64,000 nucleotides of DNA from Larix kaempferi (taxonomy: Eukaryota > Streptophyta > Pinopsida > Pinales > Pinaceae). How positions within the stretch are numbered: the stretch's first letter is position 1; every line of letters begins with the position of its first letter. The notes below the pieces were generated by a model that was not told the origin of the DNA, made no database searches, and worked only from the letters and a program-made list of their open reading frames with translations. The DNA lies in the NCBI GenBank assembly GCA_027924585.1, contig BSBM01000092.1:12151501-12215500 (forward strand), given 5' to 3'. The position numbers and the translations under genes are program-made. Shown here in pieces: positions 1-11,470 of this stretch.

Positions 1-840
1 ACCATTAAAACTAACATTAAACACCTACAGACATCCTACAACAGTAAATCAACAAAGTGTTTGATGAAACACATGAACTGAAGCACCTCTGTAGTCAACC
101 AAAATTAAGCCAAATATTGACAAGGGATATTACAACACATGATTCCTTGATCATGTATAGAGACTCAATACCCATAACTACTACTCAAAACCATATAATG
201 GCATAGACATCCCTAGTCAAACACTAAATATACCCTCAAGAAGTCATGTGTATTTGTTCAAGTTGTCCATATTGGACATGGATTTTTAAAAGCATTCTTT
301 AGGGATTAAGGCCCAATTTTCCTCTCTCAAGTATTTTTGGGGCTCCAAGACTCATACCAAGTCTTCAAAACATTATAATGGAACTGATATCTCAAATTAT
401 GTGAAAAGGAATCTCTTAGGAGGTCATGTGTGGTGGTTGTATGCATTGTTCTTAGCCCACGATGTTTAAAATTTTCCTTTAGTTCCTAAGGCCCACGCTT
501 TTCCCCCAACCATCTATAAGGGTTTGACACCTATACTTAGTCCTAAAATTTTCCTTGTGTCACAAAAAAACCTACTCAAAGGCCAAATATATTGTAGAAA
601 GGTCCAATGTAATTTTTCAACATGTCATTCTTGGCTATAAATACTTATAAGCTTCCTTTAGGTCTTGATGCCAAGGTTTCCTTTCTTAACTATGTCAAAG
701 GTCCCAAGACCCATACCTAGTTTTCAAAAACTTCTAATAGTTCCCATATTCCCACTATAAGGCTAAATATCCCCTCGAGAGGTCATATTTGGTGGGTGGG
801 TTCATCATTCATATACCTTTATCCTGAAAACTTTTGTTAG
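1..840. repeat. Degenerate ~180-bp tandem repeats, no gene
   Basis: From about 230 to 840 the sequence repeats a loose unit containing a 'ggtcatgtgtgg'-like start, a 'tttaaaa...cctttag' stretch and an 'aaggcccaagc' stretch. Unit starts fall near 238, 421, 597 and 781, a spacing of 176-184 bp. The copies are strongly diverged. Nothing recognisable lies in 1-229. No open frame of interest is present. The unit length resembles satellite monomers, but four degenerate copies cannot establish that. Confidence 0.45.
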
Positions 841-1176
841 ATTTTAAGATAGAAACAATATATTTCAATTATATGTAGCGAAAAATGAATAGGATCACTA
901 GAAGACAAACCATGCACATAAACAAATAGTTTTATATTGAGATCAAAGGTGCATCCTTCTTATTACTTCATTGTAGTAGAAAGATAGATGAATGATTCAC
1001 TTGGTGTTATAAGTTGGTACAATAATGAATTAACCTTTAGCAATATATAGGTCTTCAATGTAAATTTTACGTAAAGTCATGTATTTACATGATTTTACCT
1101 TTTCACTAAATGAATACATTATTAATAATATTATGAGCTTACGGGAATACCTCCCGAAGCTACATAAACATCAACA
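841..1176 (-). mobile_element. Candidate 3' LTR fragment of copia-like element E
   Basis: The stretch ends with CAACA at 1176 and is followed at once by a pyrimidine run (ctccctcttagctaggg), which on the minus strand is a polypurine tract next to an LTR start of TGTTG. The same arrangement occurs at 2943 in element A and at 26175 in element C, so this is read as the 3' LTR edge of a related minus-strand element. The left edge is not defined and no second LTR was found. Confidence 0.4.
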
Positions 1177-1679
1177 CTCCCTCTTAGCTAGGGAGGTATT
1201 CTCATTTGTAGAATTCTCTCCAACTGAATGACAAGTCCATGTCATCATATATGGAACACTCCCTCTAATGAGTAGAACAAGGAATGTATATAGATCTCCA
1301 ATATAAGAGAATTTTTGTCCCTTCTGATCAAGTCCTTCTAACCTGAACAACTATCCCCATTGGAACCGCGTAATCTTCTCAAAGAACATATCTTGATCAA
1401 TTTGATTATCTTGGTCATCCTAGACCACAAAGGATTTAATTCCTCATGCACTTTATCAGTCTAAGACCGAAAATAGGTTGCACTCCTGAGGAAGACTCTT
1501 CTTCCAATTTACCAGTCATTACAACTAGAAGGCGGTGATGACTGAAACTAGTCCACCACTTTGGGACCATGCTCCACATAGGATCACTCTCCACATAGGA
1601 GAACATCTCACATAGGGATCATCCTACATAGGGATACTCTCCATACAGGATTCTTCTCCTTATTCAAAAGAGAAACCAG

Positions 1680-1945
1680 AGAATCGAATCTATGCTGACA
1701 TACACAATGTTAGCACTTCAAGTCTCTTCTCGAGACTCTACCCGAGATTTTCCTTAAAATACCAACCGAAGAATCTGCTCCTATGATGATATACACAATG
1801 TCATCACTTCAAGTCTATTTTCAAGACTCTACTTGGAGCTTCTCCTTAAAATACCAATCGAAGAATCTGCTCTTATGCTAACATACACAATGTCATCAAT
1901 TCAAGTCTCCTCTCGAGACTCTACATGGAGCTTTTCCTTACCTAG
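1680..1945. repeat. ~95-bp tandem repeat, about 3 copies
   Basis: Three successive units share 'gaatctgctcctatg', 'catacacaatgt', 'cacttcaagtct' and 'gagactctac...ttccttaaaatacca'. The copies differ by scattered substitutions. The array belongs to the noncoding tail of element E. Confidence 0.7.
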
Positions 1946-2160
1946 CTTATGTTATTCTTCTCCTTACATGCACATATATTCATGTATAGGATTCTAATGT
2001 GTGTGCAACCACATTAGACTAGACATTTTTTATTCCACAAGGGATAGCTAGTCCCTATCAAATAAACAAGTCAAACCTGCTCTATAATGAGATAGATCAC
2101 TCCATCATAGAGCACTCCCTCACGTAGTATGCAATTTGACCTCAATCCTTATTCACACTT

Positions 2161-2378
2161 GTCCAAATCACATGACTAAGAAAGGTTGTGCAAGCACCTC
2201 GAGTCCTAATCACACCTAGCCAAATCACATGGCTAAGAAAGGATACACCAGGGCCATTCACCACTAGCCAAATCACATGGCTAAGCAAGGATACACCAAG
2301 GCTATTTACTACTAGCCAAATCACATGGCCATTTCCTCTGAGTGAATGTATCATTCTCCTTGGTCAAATCACATGACC
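2161..2378. repeat. Five-copy hairpin array with constant loop
   Basis: Five copies of a short stem-loop lie at about 2161-2176, 2218-2234, 2266-2282, 2314-2330 and 2361-2378. The central AAATCACAT is constant. The arms differ but stay complementary: GTC/GAC, AGCC/GGCT (twice), GCC/GGC and TGGTC/GACCA. Spacing between copies is about 48-57 bp. The small reading frames over it, on both strands, are products of the repetition. Confidence 0.7.
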
Positions 2379-2390
2379 AATATGGTAGAA

Positions 2391-2943
2391 TGTATGCCCG
2401 ATGTTGCACCCTGCAGAAACATCAACATATGTTTTCAAGCATTACATCATGAAGCATCAACGTATTATTATTGCACTGGATAGGTAGTCCATAAGCTTGC
2501 ATAAGTGATGAGTGAGTGATATGAGTGAGTACAAATGAGAGACTCCTCCTCTATGAGATATTTCATAAGTCTTGTTGTGTGAGTGATATGAGTGAGTACA
2601 AATGAGAGACTCCCCCTCTATGAGATATTTCATAAGTCTTGTTGTGTGAGTGATATGAGTGAGTACAAATGAGAGACTCCTCCTCTATTTATATTCTTCC
2701 ATTGAGGTGACTTTTCCCCAACTAGGCCGACTTCTCCTAACTGACTGGGCCGACCTATCAATTACATAATATAATAATATTTTTGGGGTTCTTCTAGGCC
2801 GACACAAGAACTGGGGTTTACATTGACTCTTTCAATGACTCTTGCATTATTAATTACATCAATGACATCTCCCAAAGGAGGAATACAATAATACAATAGA
2901 CAAGTACAACTAGAATATCTTCTACGGTTACATTTCTTTAACA
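2391..2943 (-). mobile_element. 3' LTR of element A with adjacent PPT
   Basis: The right edge is CA-terminated at 2943 (TTTAACA). The next bases, ctccctgttaactagg, form a polypurine tract on the minus strand. The LTR contains a 67-bp tandem repeat and 'actgactgggccgacc', a phrase also found in the LTRs of element C (25.9 and 32.3 kb), which links the two families. The left boundary near 2391 is a guess. Confidence 0.5.
2511..2695. repeat. 67-bp tandem repeat, ~2.7 copies
   Basis: The phrase atgagtgagtacaaatgag begins at 2521, 2588 and 2655, giving an exact 67-bp period. The first two units continue through 'tatgagatatttcataagtcttg'. The copies are nearly identical, so the expansion is recent relative to the decayed element around it. 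Confidence 0.9.
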
Positions 2944-3037
2944 CTCCCTGTTAACTAGGAAGGTATCCTGCGGGTAACATCAATAGCTGCACAAATGACT
3001 AGTGAATCTCTATATGTCGTAGGAAGATTTTGGATCA

Positions 3038-3454
3038 TCATATGTCTGGGGTATCATCTACTGGATTATCCTCATCAGCATCATCATCTGCTGGAATATC
3101 ACCATCAACAACATCCTCTGAATCATCATCAGCAACATCCTTTGATGGATCAACAACATCATCAGCTGGAACATCCTCTGTTGGAACATCCTCATTAGCA
3201 ACATCATCAGCTGGAACATCCTCTACTGGATCAGCAACATCGTCAGCTGGAACATCCTCTGCTGAAACATCCTCATCAGCAACATCATCAGATGGAACAT
3301 CCTGTGTTGGATCAACAACATCGTCAGCTGGAACATCCTTTGCTGGAACATCCTTATTAACAACATCATCAGCTGGAACACTATCAGTCAGCAAATACTG
3401 ATCTTTTGTCACCCTTGGACAGGAATTCATCCCTAAGGATAGGAACTCTATCAC
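3038..3454 (-). repeat. In-frame acidic peptide repeat array, element A
   Basis: The minus strand has an open frame of 138 codons made of repeats of about 10-14 residues such as DVPADDV and ADEDVPAEDV, rich in Asp, Val and Pro. The DNA repeat (aacatcatcagctgg-like) covers about 3055-3385. It sits between the RT remnant and the 3' LTR of element A. Element C has an Asp-rich array at the equivalent place. Whether it was translated as part of Pol or as a separate product cannot be decided here. Confidence 0.6.
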
Positions 3455-3652
3455 TCAGAACGTACTGATCTTCCATCACCCCTGGACAGGAATCCATCCC
3501 TAAGGATAGGAACTCTATCAGTCGGAAAGTACTGATCTTCTATCACCTCTCGACAGGCATCCATCCCTAAGGATAGGAACTCTATCAGTCAGTAAGTATT
3601 GATCTTATGTCACCCCTGGACAGGCATCCATCCCTAAGGATAGGAACTATCA
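3384..3652. repeat. ~66-bp tandem repeat, 4 copies
   Basis: Four units share 'ggacaggcatccatcccta' and 'aggataggaactctatcag', followed by a variable 'tactgatctt'. They lie directly beside the acidic array, so element A carries two unrelated arrays in its 3' tail. Confidence 0.85.
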
Positions 3653-3905
3653 TTCTCTCTTTCGAGATAGGTCCCTCTCGGACCCCACTCCTTATTTCGA
3701 AGGAGCTCCAATCATCATCATCACTCCAGGTGATCATCCTATCCCATAGGTGCCTTCTGATCCCGTACAAAGTCTTCTTCAATCTGCACATATGTGGTTC
3801 TCTGTAGAGATTCCTGATTCTCGGAGGTTGCTTTATATCGTATTCTTCTTTTATCTGGTGTGATATCCACCACTGTGTTTGGCCACTAGAGCAACATCTC
3901 GTCAT
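3585..3905 (-). pseudogene. Copia reverse transcriptase remnant (element A)
   Basis: The minus-strand reading includes EEYDIKQPPRIRNLYREP and RLKKTLYGI. These match the copia RT block that normally reads like 'EEVYMEQPxGF...CRLKKxLYGLKQAPRAWY'. The fragment covers only this block and runs out into the 66-bp repeat array. The YVDD palm motif and RNase H are absent. It is a broken end of element A's pol. Confidence 0.6.
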
Positions 3906-4049
3906 AGTCGAGTCCTTTTTGAGAAAACCTTTTCTTTGTACTTCTTGATTTCATAAGTCTTATTCTACGAAAAATCTCATCATTGTTCATTTGTAGGTGA
4001 TCGTACACGATACTTCCTACAAGTCAATTTCAGTTGCATGGTTATAAAC

Positions 4050-4445
4050 ATTTCCGTAGTTTCCAATACATATTAATAATGACAAATTCACACAGTCATG
4101 CAACTATCTTAGCCAATGCTTCAACACAACATTCATCCATATCCTGTATTCATACGATAACTTTCTAGATGCCTTCCATCTCCACCAAAACATTATTAAG
4201 AGTGTGCACTACTCCCAATATGTTAGCAAAGAGGTTTCATTCTAGATAAGTAGCAATGGAATGTTGCATAACACCATAGGCCACTTACCCATCACATGCA
4301 TATTCTATTCTTCAATGCAAACATTCTAACATGCATAATACACATATTAATTTTAGGAACATAAATATGTGAACAACAATTCAAATACTTATCTTTGCTT
4401 GTTTGGTAGGATCTCTCTTGATCCTAGTATCCTTGCAGGAGACCC
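4050..4445 (-). other. Noncoding module shared with element C
   Basis: No coding sequence is visible. The stretch resembles 29,500-29,930 in element C over several hundred bases. Shared phrases include 'gtcagcaaagaggtttcatt', 'caatggaatgtt', 'atatcctgtattcata' and 'caactcaaatacttatctt', in the same order. In both elements it lies just upstream, in element sense, of the RT segment. Its role is unknown. Confidence 0.55.
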
Positions 4446-4626
4446 TAATAGTGTGCTCCACTCCATCATGTGGGTTCTTCTACATCAAGGCTACATAATC
4501 GGCATATAACCTTGGCCTCTTGCTTCCTTCTGGAGCACCATATCTTCCTGCATCTTGTAATATTTCTCATACCTAAGTTGGTCTTCTCTTTCGTGAAATC
4601 TCCTCATGAGGCGTCTCCTCGGGTCT

Positions 4627-6369
4627 CTAAGGTTCTTCCATGTCATGATCCTTTGGAATAGGTTCTTCTTCAACATTTATTTTTGGTATAGTGTTTGTTT
4701 TTGTAAATCTAGGAGCTTCATTCTCCTCTTCATCCTCATGAGTCTTCTTGGATTTGTTTAAAGCTGTGTCTTCATCAAATGCAACATCTCGACTGAGTTC
4801 AATCTGGTGGAATCCTGGGATGTAGATACAATAATCCTTTGATTGCTCACTATAGTCCACAAATATTCCCTTCTTTCCTGAAGGTTCCAACTTCGATCCT
4901 TTTTATTTAGGAATTTGAATAAATACAGGACATCCAAATATTTTTAGATGGCTAACTTCAGGCTTCATACCGATAAACATCCCTCTTGGGGTATTGTTTC
5001 CAACAACACTGTGAGGGATTCTGTTTTGTACATATACTACTGTTTTGGATGCTTTTTCCCATAGATGCATGGGTAAGTCTTGATCATGGATCATGCCCTT
5101 CACTTCTTCTATGATCATTATGTTCTTCCTTTCAGCTACACCACTCTGTTGTGGATTATAGGGAATAGTAAAATCCCTCTTAATCCCTGCTTGTTTACAT
5201 AAATATTTGAAATCTCCTGAAGTGTATTCCCCTCCATTATCTGTCCTTAGAATCTTTATCTTATTTTTAGAGAGGTTTTCTACAAGATCCTTGACCTCTT
5301 TAAAATTTTCAAATACTTCATTCTTATTCTTCAGAAAATAAATCCTTGTTTTGCGGGAGTAATCATCAATAAAAAGAAGCATAGTAAACATACCCGCTTA
5401 GTGAAGTGGTGGACATAGGTCCACAGATATCTAAGTTAATAATATCCAGAATACCTTTTTCTTTTTTGTCCCTACTTGGAAATGGATTCTTCATACTCTT
5501 TCCTTGAGCACATCGTTTGCATACTCCTTCATGATCAACCTGGATTTCTGGTACTCCAGTCACCACCTTACCTACTATTGATAAGGATTTGTAGTGTACA
5601 TGAGCTAATCTTCTATGCCATAGCTCACAAGGGATCATGGTACTGGCCATCAATGTTGTATCTGCATGACCCTTTAGTTTGTAAAGTCCTCCTTCTTCTA
5701 CTCCAATGAATACTGCATCATTGATAGTCTTCCCCTTTGGCCACATAATAACTTCACCATCTATAAATGCAATTCGAAGACCTTTCTTATCTAATGCTGA
5801 AATAGATAGAAGGTTCCTCTTTACAATCGATACATAAAGTACATCCTTCATGTTCATGGACTTTCCAGAGTCCAATTTGTTAGATTCTTCTCCCATTCCT
5901 TTGATGGGGTATTGATAATCATATCCAAGCTTTACCTTGTGTGGAGATTCCTTCTGAATGAGATGTGAGAGGGATTCTTTGTATCTCGTCATGTGTTTTG
6001 AAGCTCCACTATCTACTAGCCAAGTATCACTTCCATGAGATACTGAACCAATGAGGGTTGATATTAGAACATATTCTTCATTGGAGTCTTCATCTTCTCT
6101 ATTTTTGACTTCTTCATCATACTCACTATCTTCTGCTGCATGAGCATGAAATCTCTTCTTCTGCTTCTTATGATGTCTAGACTTGAGTGGACAATTTCTT
6201 GCAATGTGTCATGTTTTGTGACAGGAGTAACATTCAACTGAAGATAGGTATTTCTTGAACTTCTTTTTCTTCTGAGGTCTTCTTGGAGAGTCCTCTCGGT
6301 AACGTACATTGTTCTTATTTTTCCTTCCACCTTTGGCATGAGTTGCCAATGCTTGATCTTCATTTTCAT
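4627..6369 (-). pseudogene. Copia gag (zinc knuckle)-protease-integrase remnant
   Basis: On the minus strand a CCHC knuckle reads CYSCHKT*HIARNC near 6236-6195, with a TGA replacing one codon. The aspartic protease motif LVDSGASKH follows at about 6030-6000. The GAG-pre-integrase block WHRRLAHVHYKSL has its HHCC zinc site at about 5620-5510. The integrase core contains LDICGP, RTDNGGEY and PQQSGVAERKN, so the D, D, E residues are all present. A frameshift near 5391-5366 and a stop at 4905-4903 interrupt the frame. The conserved C-terminal block FVDYSEQSKDY continues to about 4627. The product would have been the 5' half of a copia polyprotein. Confidence 0.85.
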
Positions 6370-6411
6370 TTAGTTTCTAGCCCTGGCTACTATGAATGTG
6401 ATAAAATGTAT

Positions 6412-8207
6412 CTAAGCACATGCTTGGAAGCAACCCAATGTCTGTCTTGGCTCATACATGAATTGACTCAAGATACTCATTGCATAACATATGGCTGGTC
6501 TACTATGTATCAAATAAATCAAGGAACCAATGAGCTGTCTATACATGGTAGGATCCACTAGATCTGATCCAGAATCTGACTCATGTAGCTTCTTTATATT
6601 AGACATCATAGGAGTAAACATGGACTTACATTCCATCATACCAAATATCCACGATACATCAACTGTGTACTTTCCTTGTGAAAGAAAGATTTAATCTTTC
6701 ATTTGCCAAATTTCTAGACCAAGAAAATAGTGCATAACACCTAAGTCTTTCATTTCGAATTCAGAAGTGAGATCCCTCTTGCACCGAGCTATATGTTGCT
6801 CCTCTCCAGTAAGGAACAAGTCATCAACATAGAGAACCAAGATCAATGGATGGTTCTTCATAAACTTGAAGTATAGGTTGGGGTCAACTTCACTTTTGGA
6901 GAAGCCCATGCTTAGAAGATAGTTTTCAATCCTCGAATACCAAGCCCTCGGGGTCAGCTTAATCCATACAAGGCTTTCTTAATATTGCATACATGTGAAT
7001 CCTTCCCATGAATTACAAACCCCTCAGGTTGTTGTATGTAAACCTCTTCCTCAACCTCACCATGGAGGAAGCAAGTCTTCACATACATCTGGTGAAGTTT
7101 CAAACCCAAAACTGAAGTAAGAAAAATTATGGTTCGGATAGTAGTGTACCTAGCCACATGAACGAATGTCTCATCATAGTCTATCCCTTCTTTCTGTGAG
7201 AAGCCATAGGACACAAATATTGGTTTATATTTTTCAATACTTCCATTAGCTGCATGCTTGATTTTATAAAACCACTTGAAAGTTACTATGAACTTCCTGT
7301 CAGGTTTAGGAACCACTTCCCACACATCATTCTTCATGATAGATTTGTATTCTTCTACCATGGAATATTTCCATACTTGTTTCTTTGAGGCTTCCTCATA
7401 GGTAGAGGGTTTTGAATAACTTATGTGACTCATTTGTGATACATATCCTAAAAGTATTTCAAGTATCTTTCGCTCTCTTGATGAGCCTAGAGGTGCTCCA
7501 TGTTTGTTTTCCTCTTGCAGAATGTCTTGACAACATGCATATCTCCTTTTAGTAGGAGGTTCATCAAGTGATGTTTCTATCAGATCTTCTAGTTCTTCAG
7601 GATGAAGTGGATATATGGACTCTTCCAGATTATCCCTCTCAATATCTAAAAGGGGAGGATCTTAAACTGTATTCTCCATCATAGGAGTATTATGATCCTC
7701 CACATCTGAATGACATTGAAGTTCTTTGGAGCACTTGAAGGCGTCATGTTCATGAAAAGTTACATCTTTGCTGACTTCAATGTTTCTTTGTCCTATAACA
7801 TAGATTCTATAAGATTTAGAGGATTCACTGATATCCAACAAATGTTCCTTTTTTTCAGAGGGATCCATCTTTGTCCTCTTCTCTTTTGGTACATGAATAT
7901 AGACATGACAACCGAAAATATTCAAGTGTCCAACATCTGGTTTTTCACTAGTGAAAACCTCTTCAGGACTCTTTTCTCCCAAGATAGTATGAGGGATTAT
8001 GTTCTGAATATAGATAGCAGTGTCAGAGGCTTCTACCCATAAGGATGTGGGAAGACTTGATCACACATCATGGCTTTTGCAACCTCACATACTGTTCTGT
8101 TCTTTCTTTCAGCAACCCGATTTTGCCGAGGGTTGTAGGGTACAGTCAGCTGTCGTTTTATTCCTGCATCTCGACATAAGTCCTTGAATTTATGGGACTC
8201 AAACTCT
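6412..8207 (-). pseudogene. Copia element B fragment: integrase C-half and RT
   Basis: Minus-strand order: integrase from GGE-like EFESHKFKDLC through PYNPRQNRVAERKN (8207-8040), integrase C-terminus with NIFGCHVYIHVPKEKR (7982-7662), RT N-half with FKWFYKIKH and GFSQKEGIDYDETF (7433-6954), RT palm with LVLYVDDLFLTG (6909-6691), and RT end YRQLIGSLIYLIHSRP (6639-6412). RNase H is missing. At least four frame breaks separate these blocks. B is cut on its 5' side at about 8207, inside the integrase, and on its 3' side at about 6400 where element A's gag begins. It is a different copy from A because integrase occurs in both. Confidence 0.85.
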
Positions 8208-8870
8208 CACAATTGGATTTCACCACCCACATGAATGTTTGGGCATTTTTGACACTCTAAATCATGGCTTTTTCTCACGTTACGATTTCTACTATTTTTC
8301 TTGTTGGGAATGCATAGCTTGATGAAAATTGGAGTCCAGTTTCCAATCAATGGAATGGGAATGAATGGAAATGAATCCCCATGGGGGGGATTTACATATA
8401 GGTGCCAAATACTGAGCCCATACTCATCCATATGAATTTCTGGGTTCATCCCATGCTGCATTAAATTCATAAGCTAACTTCTCAACAATGTTCTTACAAC
8501 AGAATTAAATCAACAAGGAAGTCCTCTTGGATAGTTTCTTACCATTTATGGCACATGGGTTCTCAATATGACACTTGGAAACAAATGATTAAATCCCACA
8601 CACCCCTCTCCTCTCCCTAGTGGATAAACACAACCCCCTTATTTTAGTTGCCTCCATAACCAGCTCTTAGACTTTTATTTGTATTATAAATATTTATCTG
8701 GTTTTTACATTTTTTCATGGTTGACTAGCACATGTCCACGAAATATAAAATACTTCCCTTTATAAGCTAGGAATTCACTAGCGGGGCCTTGCCCTTGAGC
8801 TCCACGCTATGAATCATACCCCGCATATTTACAATATTTATATATCAAGTCAATAATTCCTAGGGTCAAA
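8208..8870. other. Unrecognised sequence, no gene
   Basis: Beyond the integrase breakpoint, the plus-strand text 'agcggggccttgcccttgagctcc' near 8780 and surrounding AT-rich sequence match nothing I can identify. An 87-codon minus-strand frame (8470-8207) runs into the integrase break and has no recognisable domain. Confidence 0.3.
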
Positions 8871-8879
8871 ATAAGGGTA

Positions 8880-10440
8880 TTACAATGCAAAATCAAGAAA
8901 TATAGATAAAATGATAGACAATGCATACGAGATAATGCATGTTACAATAATAAAGAATTGTGCAAATGATAATCTCATCTCCTCATATATTTCATGTGTC
9001 AAGTTCCCTCAATGGTAGGATCATATAGGCTACCTAAAAGATGGTTGTTTCTTTGGTTCATTGGTAAAGGTAGGGAAGAAGATTTGTTTACGATTAGTTT
9101 TTAATCTTATTTGGAGTTAAAAGGTTTAGAATTCATGTGTGGTAGAGTTACCATTTTTTTCCTTGTAGATTAAGTAGAAAGGGGATCTTTCTTTGGTGTG
9201 AGTTGTGGGATTTAGTATCTCATTCTTGGAAGTGTGGCATCATCTTACTAAAGAGTATGGTCTCCTTTCATATAATCTTACTAAAGAGTATGGTCTCCTT
9301 TCATATAATCATAGTTTGATTATGGATCTTCGAAGGCTTGTCCAATATGTGGGAGTTATCTAAATTGAACTTTGGAATACATGGGTCTTTTTTGAGATAT
9401 TTGAGTTGGAGTTTCGGTCAACCACTTCAACATTATGACTCTCATTACCTGTTATATATACTTTTTCAGAGGCACCTATTTTCTATGGTCCTAAATGAGA
9501 ATTGTATATATAGGGATTTAGAGGATATATGGATTTATCGATTACACAATGTTTGGTCATATAGGCTATCTTTTAAGTTGACAATTTTTTCATAGTTGGT
9601 GATTTACGAGGGATTTCTATCGAAGGACAAGATGTCCAAGAGTGGACTTTCTAATGGTCTTGATTCTATCTATTAACATTATATCATAGTAAAGCATATC
9701 TTTTAAGAGTGTTGATATGTCGAGCAATGTCGGAGGCTTCTTGAGGATCAATGTTCAAGGGTGCTTTAGGGTAGTGTTCATTGGCATTATGTTTTATTGG
9801 TGATTGGTGCACTTAGGTTGAACCTGCACTTGCAAGGATTTGGCATTGTTTGAGGATCACATCTTTACTTATTCTATGGAATATTAGATGTACGGTAGGT
9901 TTTTCTCATGATGTTAGCTCACTCTCTTTCTTTTGTTCTATATGGCTAGATGAAGTTAGTCACTAGCTTCTGCCCAAAGGGGCTTCATTGATAAAAGATG
10001 TCTAAGCTTTGGACTAGTGGAATATTTTGTCTTTCTTTCCGTACATGTTGTTGCTACATGAGGAAGAGGATATTAAATCATCTATATGTACCCTTCCATA
10101 ATTTATTATATAGTTTTTTTTCTAAATATTTCTATGTAAATAAGATGTATTTTACAACAACAAAAAAACATAATTTGAAATGGTGTAGTTTCTTTCTACT
10201 AATCATTTTCCTAGTGTACCATAATATACACATAATGTGCCAAGAGTTGAAAGTCTATGTGTATTGTTTTCCATTTGAATGAAAATGTCATAGAAAATAT
10301 AATGAAAAAATTAGGAAAAGTAGAAGAAATGGATACTAGACATTCCTCCTTTGAGACAAAGGTAGATGATGACCCTTTAGGTGGAACAGAAATACATCAT
10401 AAAACTAACATGTTTCTTTTAAGGAAAAAAAAGAAAGATT
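8880..10440. other. Duplicated noncoding block, unrecognised
   Basis: This block is paired with about 40,570-41,990. Short open frames such as 9338-9595 and 9998-10282 are not conserved as frames in copy 2, where the corresponding sequence has different stops and indels. I see no protein family. A short direct repeat 'actaaagagtatggtctcct' occurs twice at about 9245-9300 in copy 1 only. Confidence 0.5.
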
Positions 10441-11470
10441 AAATTCTAAGAATAATATATATATAAAGTTTCTTTGATGTATATTCTAGGAATGTGACTT
10501 TCATCTAACTAGTAGTTAGACAACTCATACTAGTTTTTTTTAAATATTTTTAATACAACAAAGACATACTAATTATTTATTTTAATATTTTTTATATTAT
10601 TCTAGTTATTTATTTTAATATTTCTTATGTTATTTATAATAAAGATAACATAATTAATTATGTCATTTATAATAAAGATAACATAATTAATTATGTCATT
10701 TATATTCTTGTATTTTTCTGTGTTATAATAAAGGTACTGTATAAGTATTACTTAGATTTTTCTAATTTTTACTCCACAACTACTTTCTGTCATGCAAAAG
10801 AGTTGATATATTTCTAAAATTTGCAGAAGTTTATCGATTCCTATGACCTTGTTATATGAAGCTATTTGTGCGCTCAAACTTCTCAATTTAGATGTGCAGC
10901 ATAATTAATCAGCCTAATGGAAAACTCATGCCAATATTTCCCCGTGCATTCCAAATTTTTAGAGTTTTGTCCTCAAACATACATTGATTTGAAACTAGCT
11001 TAAGAAAACGATATAAATTAACTATATTATCTTTGAATTACAAAATACAAGTAGACATCAATATCATAATTCATCACTTAATGGTTTTCCCAGTCGCCAA
11101 GAAATAACCAACTAACGTAACGTGAAAGAAAGATTCAGATGCTCAAGTGATACTGTCCTAACATCCACATACCTTGTATTGGTTTTATATCAAATGATAC
11201 TCTTCACTAATTTTGGTTGAAGTTTGATGTAAACTCCAGTGCAGGAAAGAGCAACCTCAGTTATATGTTTAATCCATTGTTCAATTCAAATATAAGCACA
11301 AAGAAGATCAATCAACTCTGTTTAATCCTTGATAAAAATGGAAAAGCAACGGAATATTGATTATTGATTCGTAACGGTATTCTATTCAGAAAATAGCAAT
11401 ATACTTCTGCAGAATGCTAAAGAATGCTAAAGTAAAGATAAAGAACCCATGAGTGAAATAACAACCAGTC

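Larger units (their letters stand above)
1177..2390 (-). mobile_element. Internal 3' tail of element E, noncoding and repeat-rich
   Basis: This stretch lies between the E polypurine tract and the LTR of element A. It holds no convincing coding sequence. It contains short 'cacatagggat' repeats around 1565-1660, a ~95-bp tandem repeat at 1680-1945 and a hairpin array at 2161-2378. By analogy with elements A and C in this window, it is the segment between the pol genes and the 3' LTR. The rest of E has been lost. Confidence 0.4.
2391..6370 (-). mobile_element. Ty1/copia element A, 5'-truncated and decayed
   Basis: Read on the minus strand, the order is gag zinc knuckle, protease, integrase (6369-4627), a noncoding module (4445-4050), a reverse transcriptase scrap (3905-3585), two tandem arrays (3652-3038), a polypurine tract (2962-2944) and the 3' LTR (2943 to about 2391). 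The order gag-PR-INT-RT is diagnostic of Ty1/copia. The gag N-terminus, most of RT, RNase H and the 5' LTR are missing. At about 6370-6400 it abuts the RT end of a second fragment, B. Stops and frameshifts show it is dead. Confidence 0.8.

Noticed and set aside
2391-8207. A single copia element spanning both pol segments
   Set aside because: Integrase occurs twice, and the gag of one piece follows the RT of the other on the same strand, so at least two elements are present.
9338-10442. Possible small host genes in the duplicated block
   Set aside because: The frames are not preserved in copy 2 and no protein family is recognisable.
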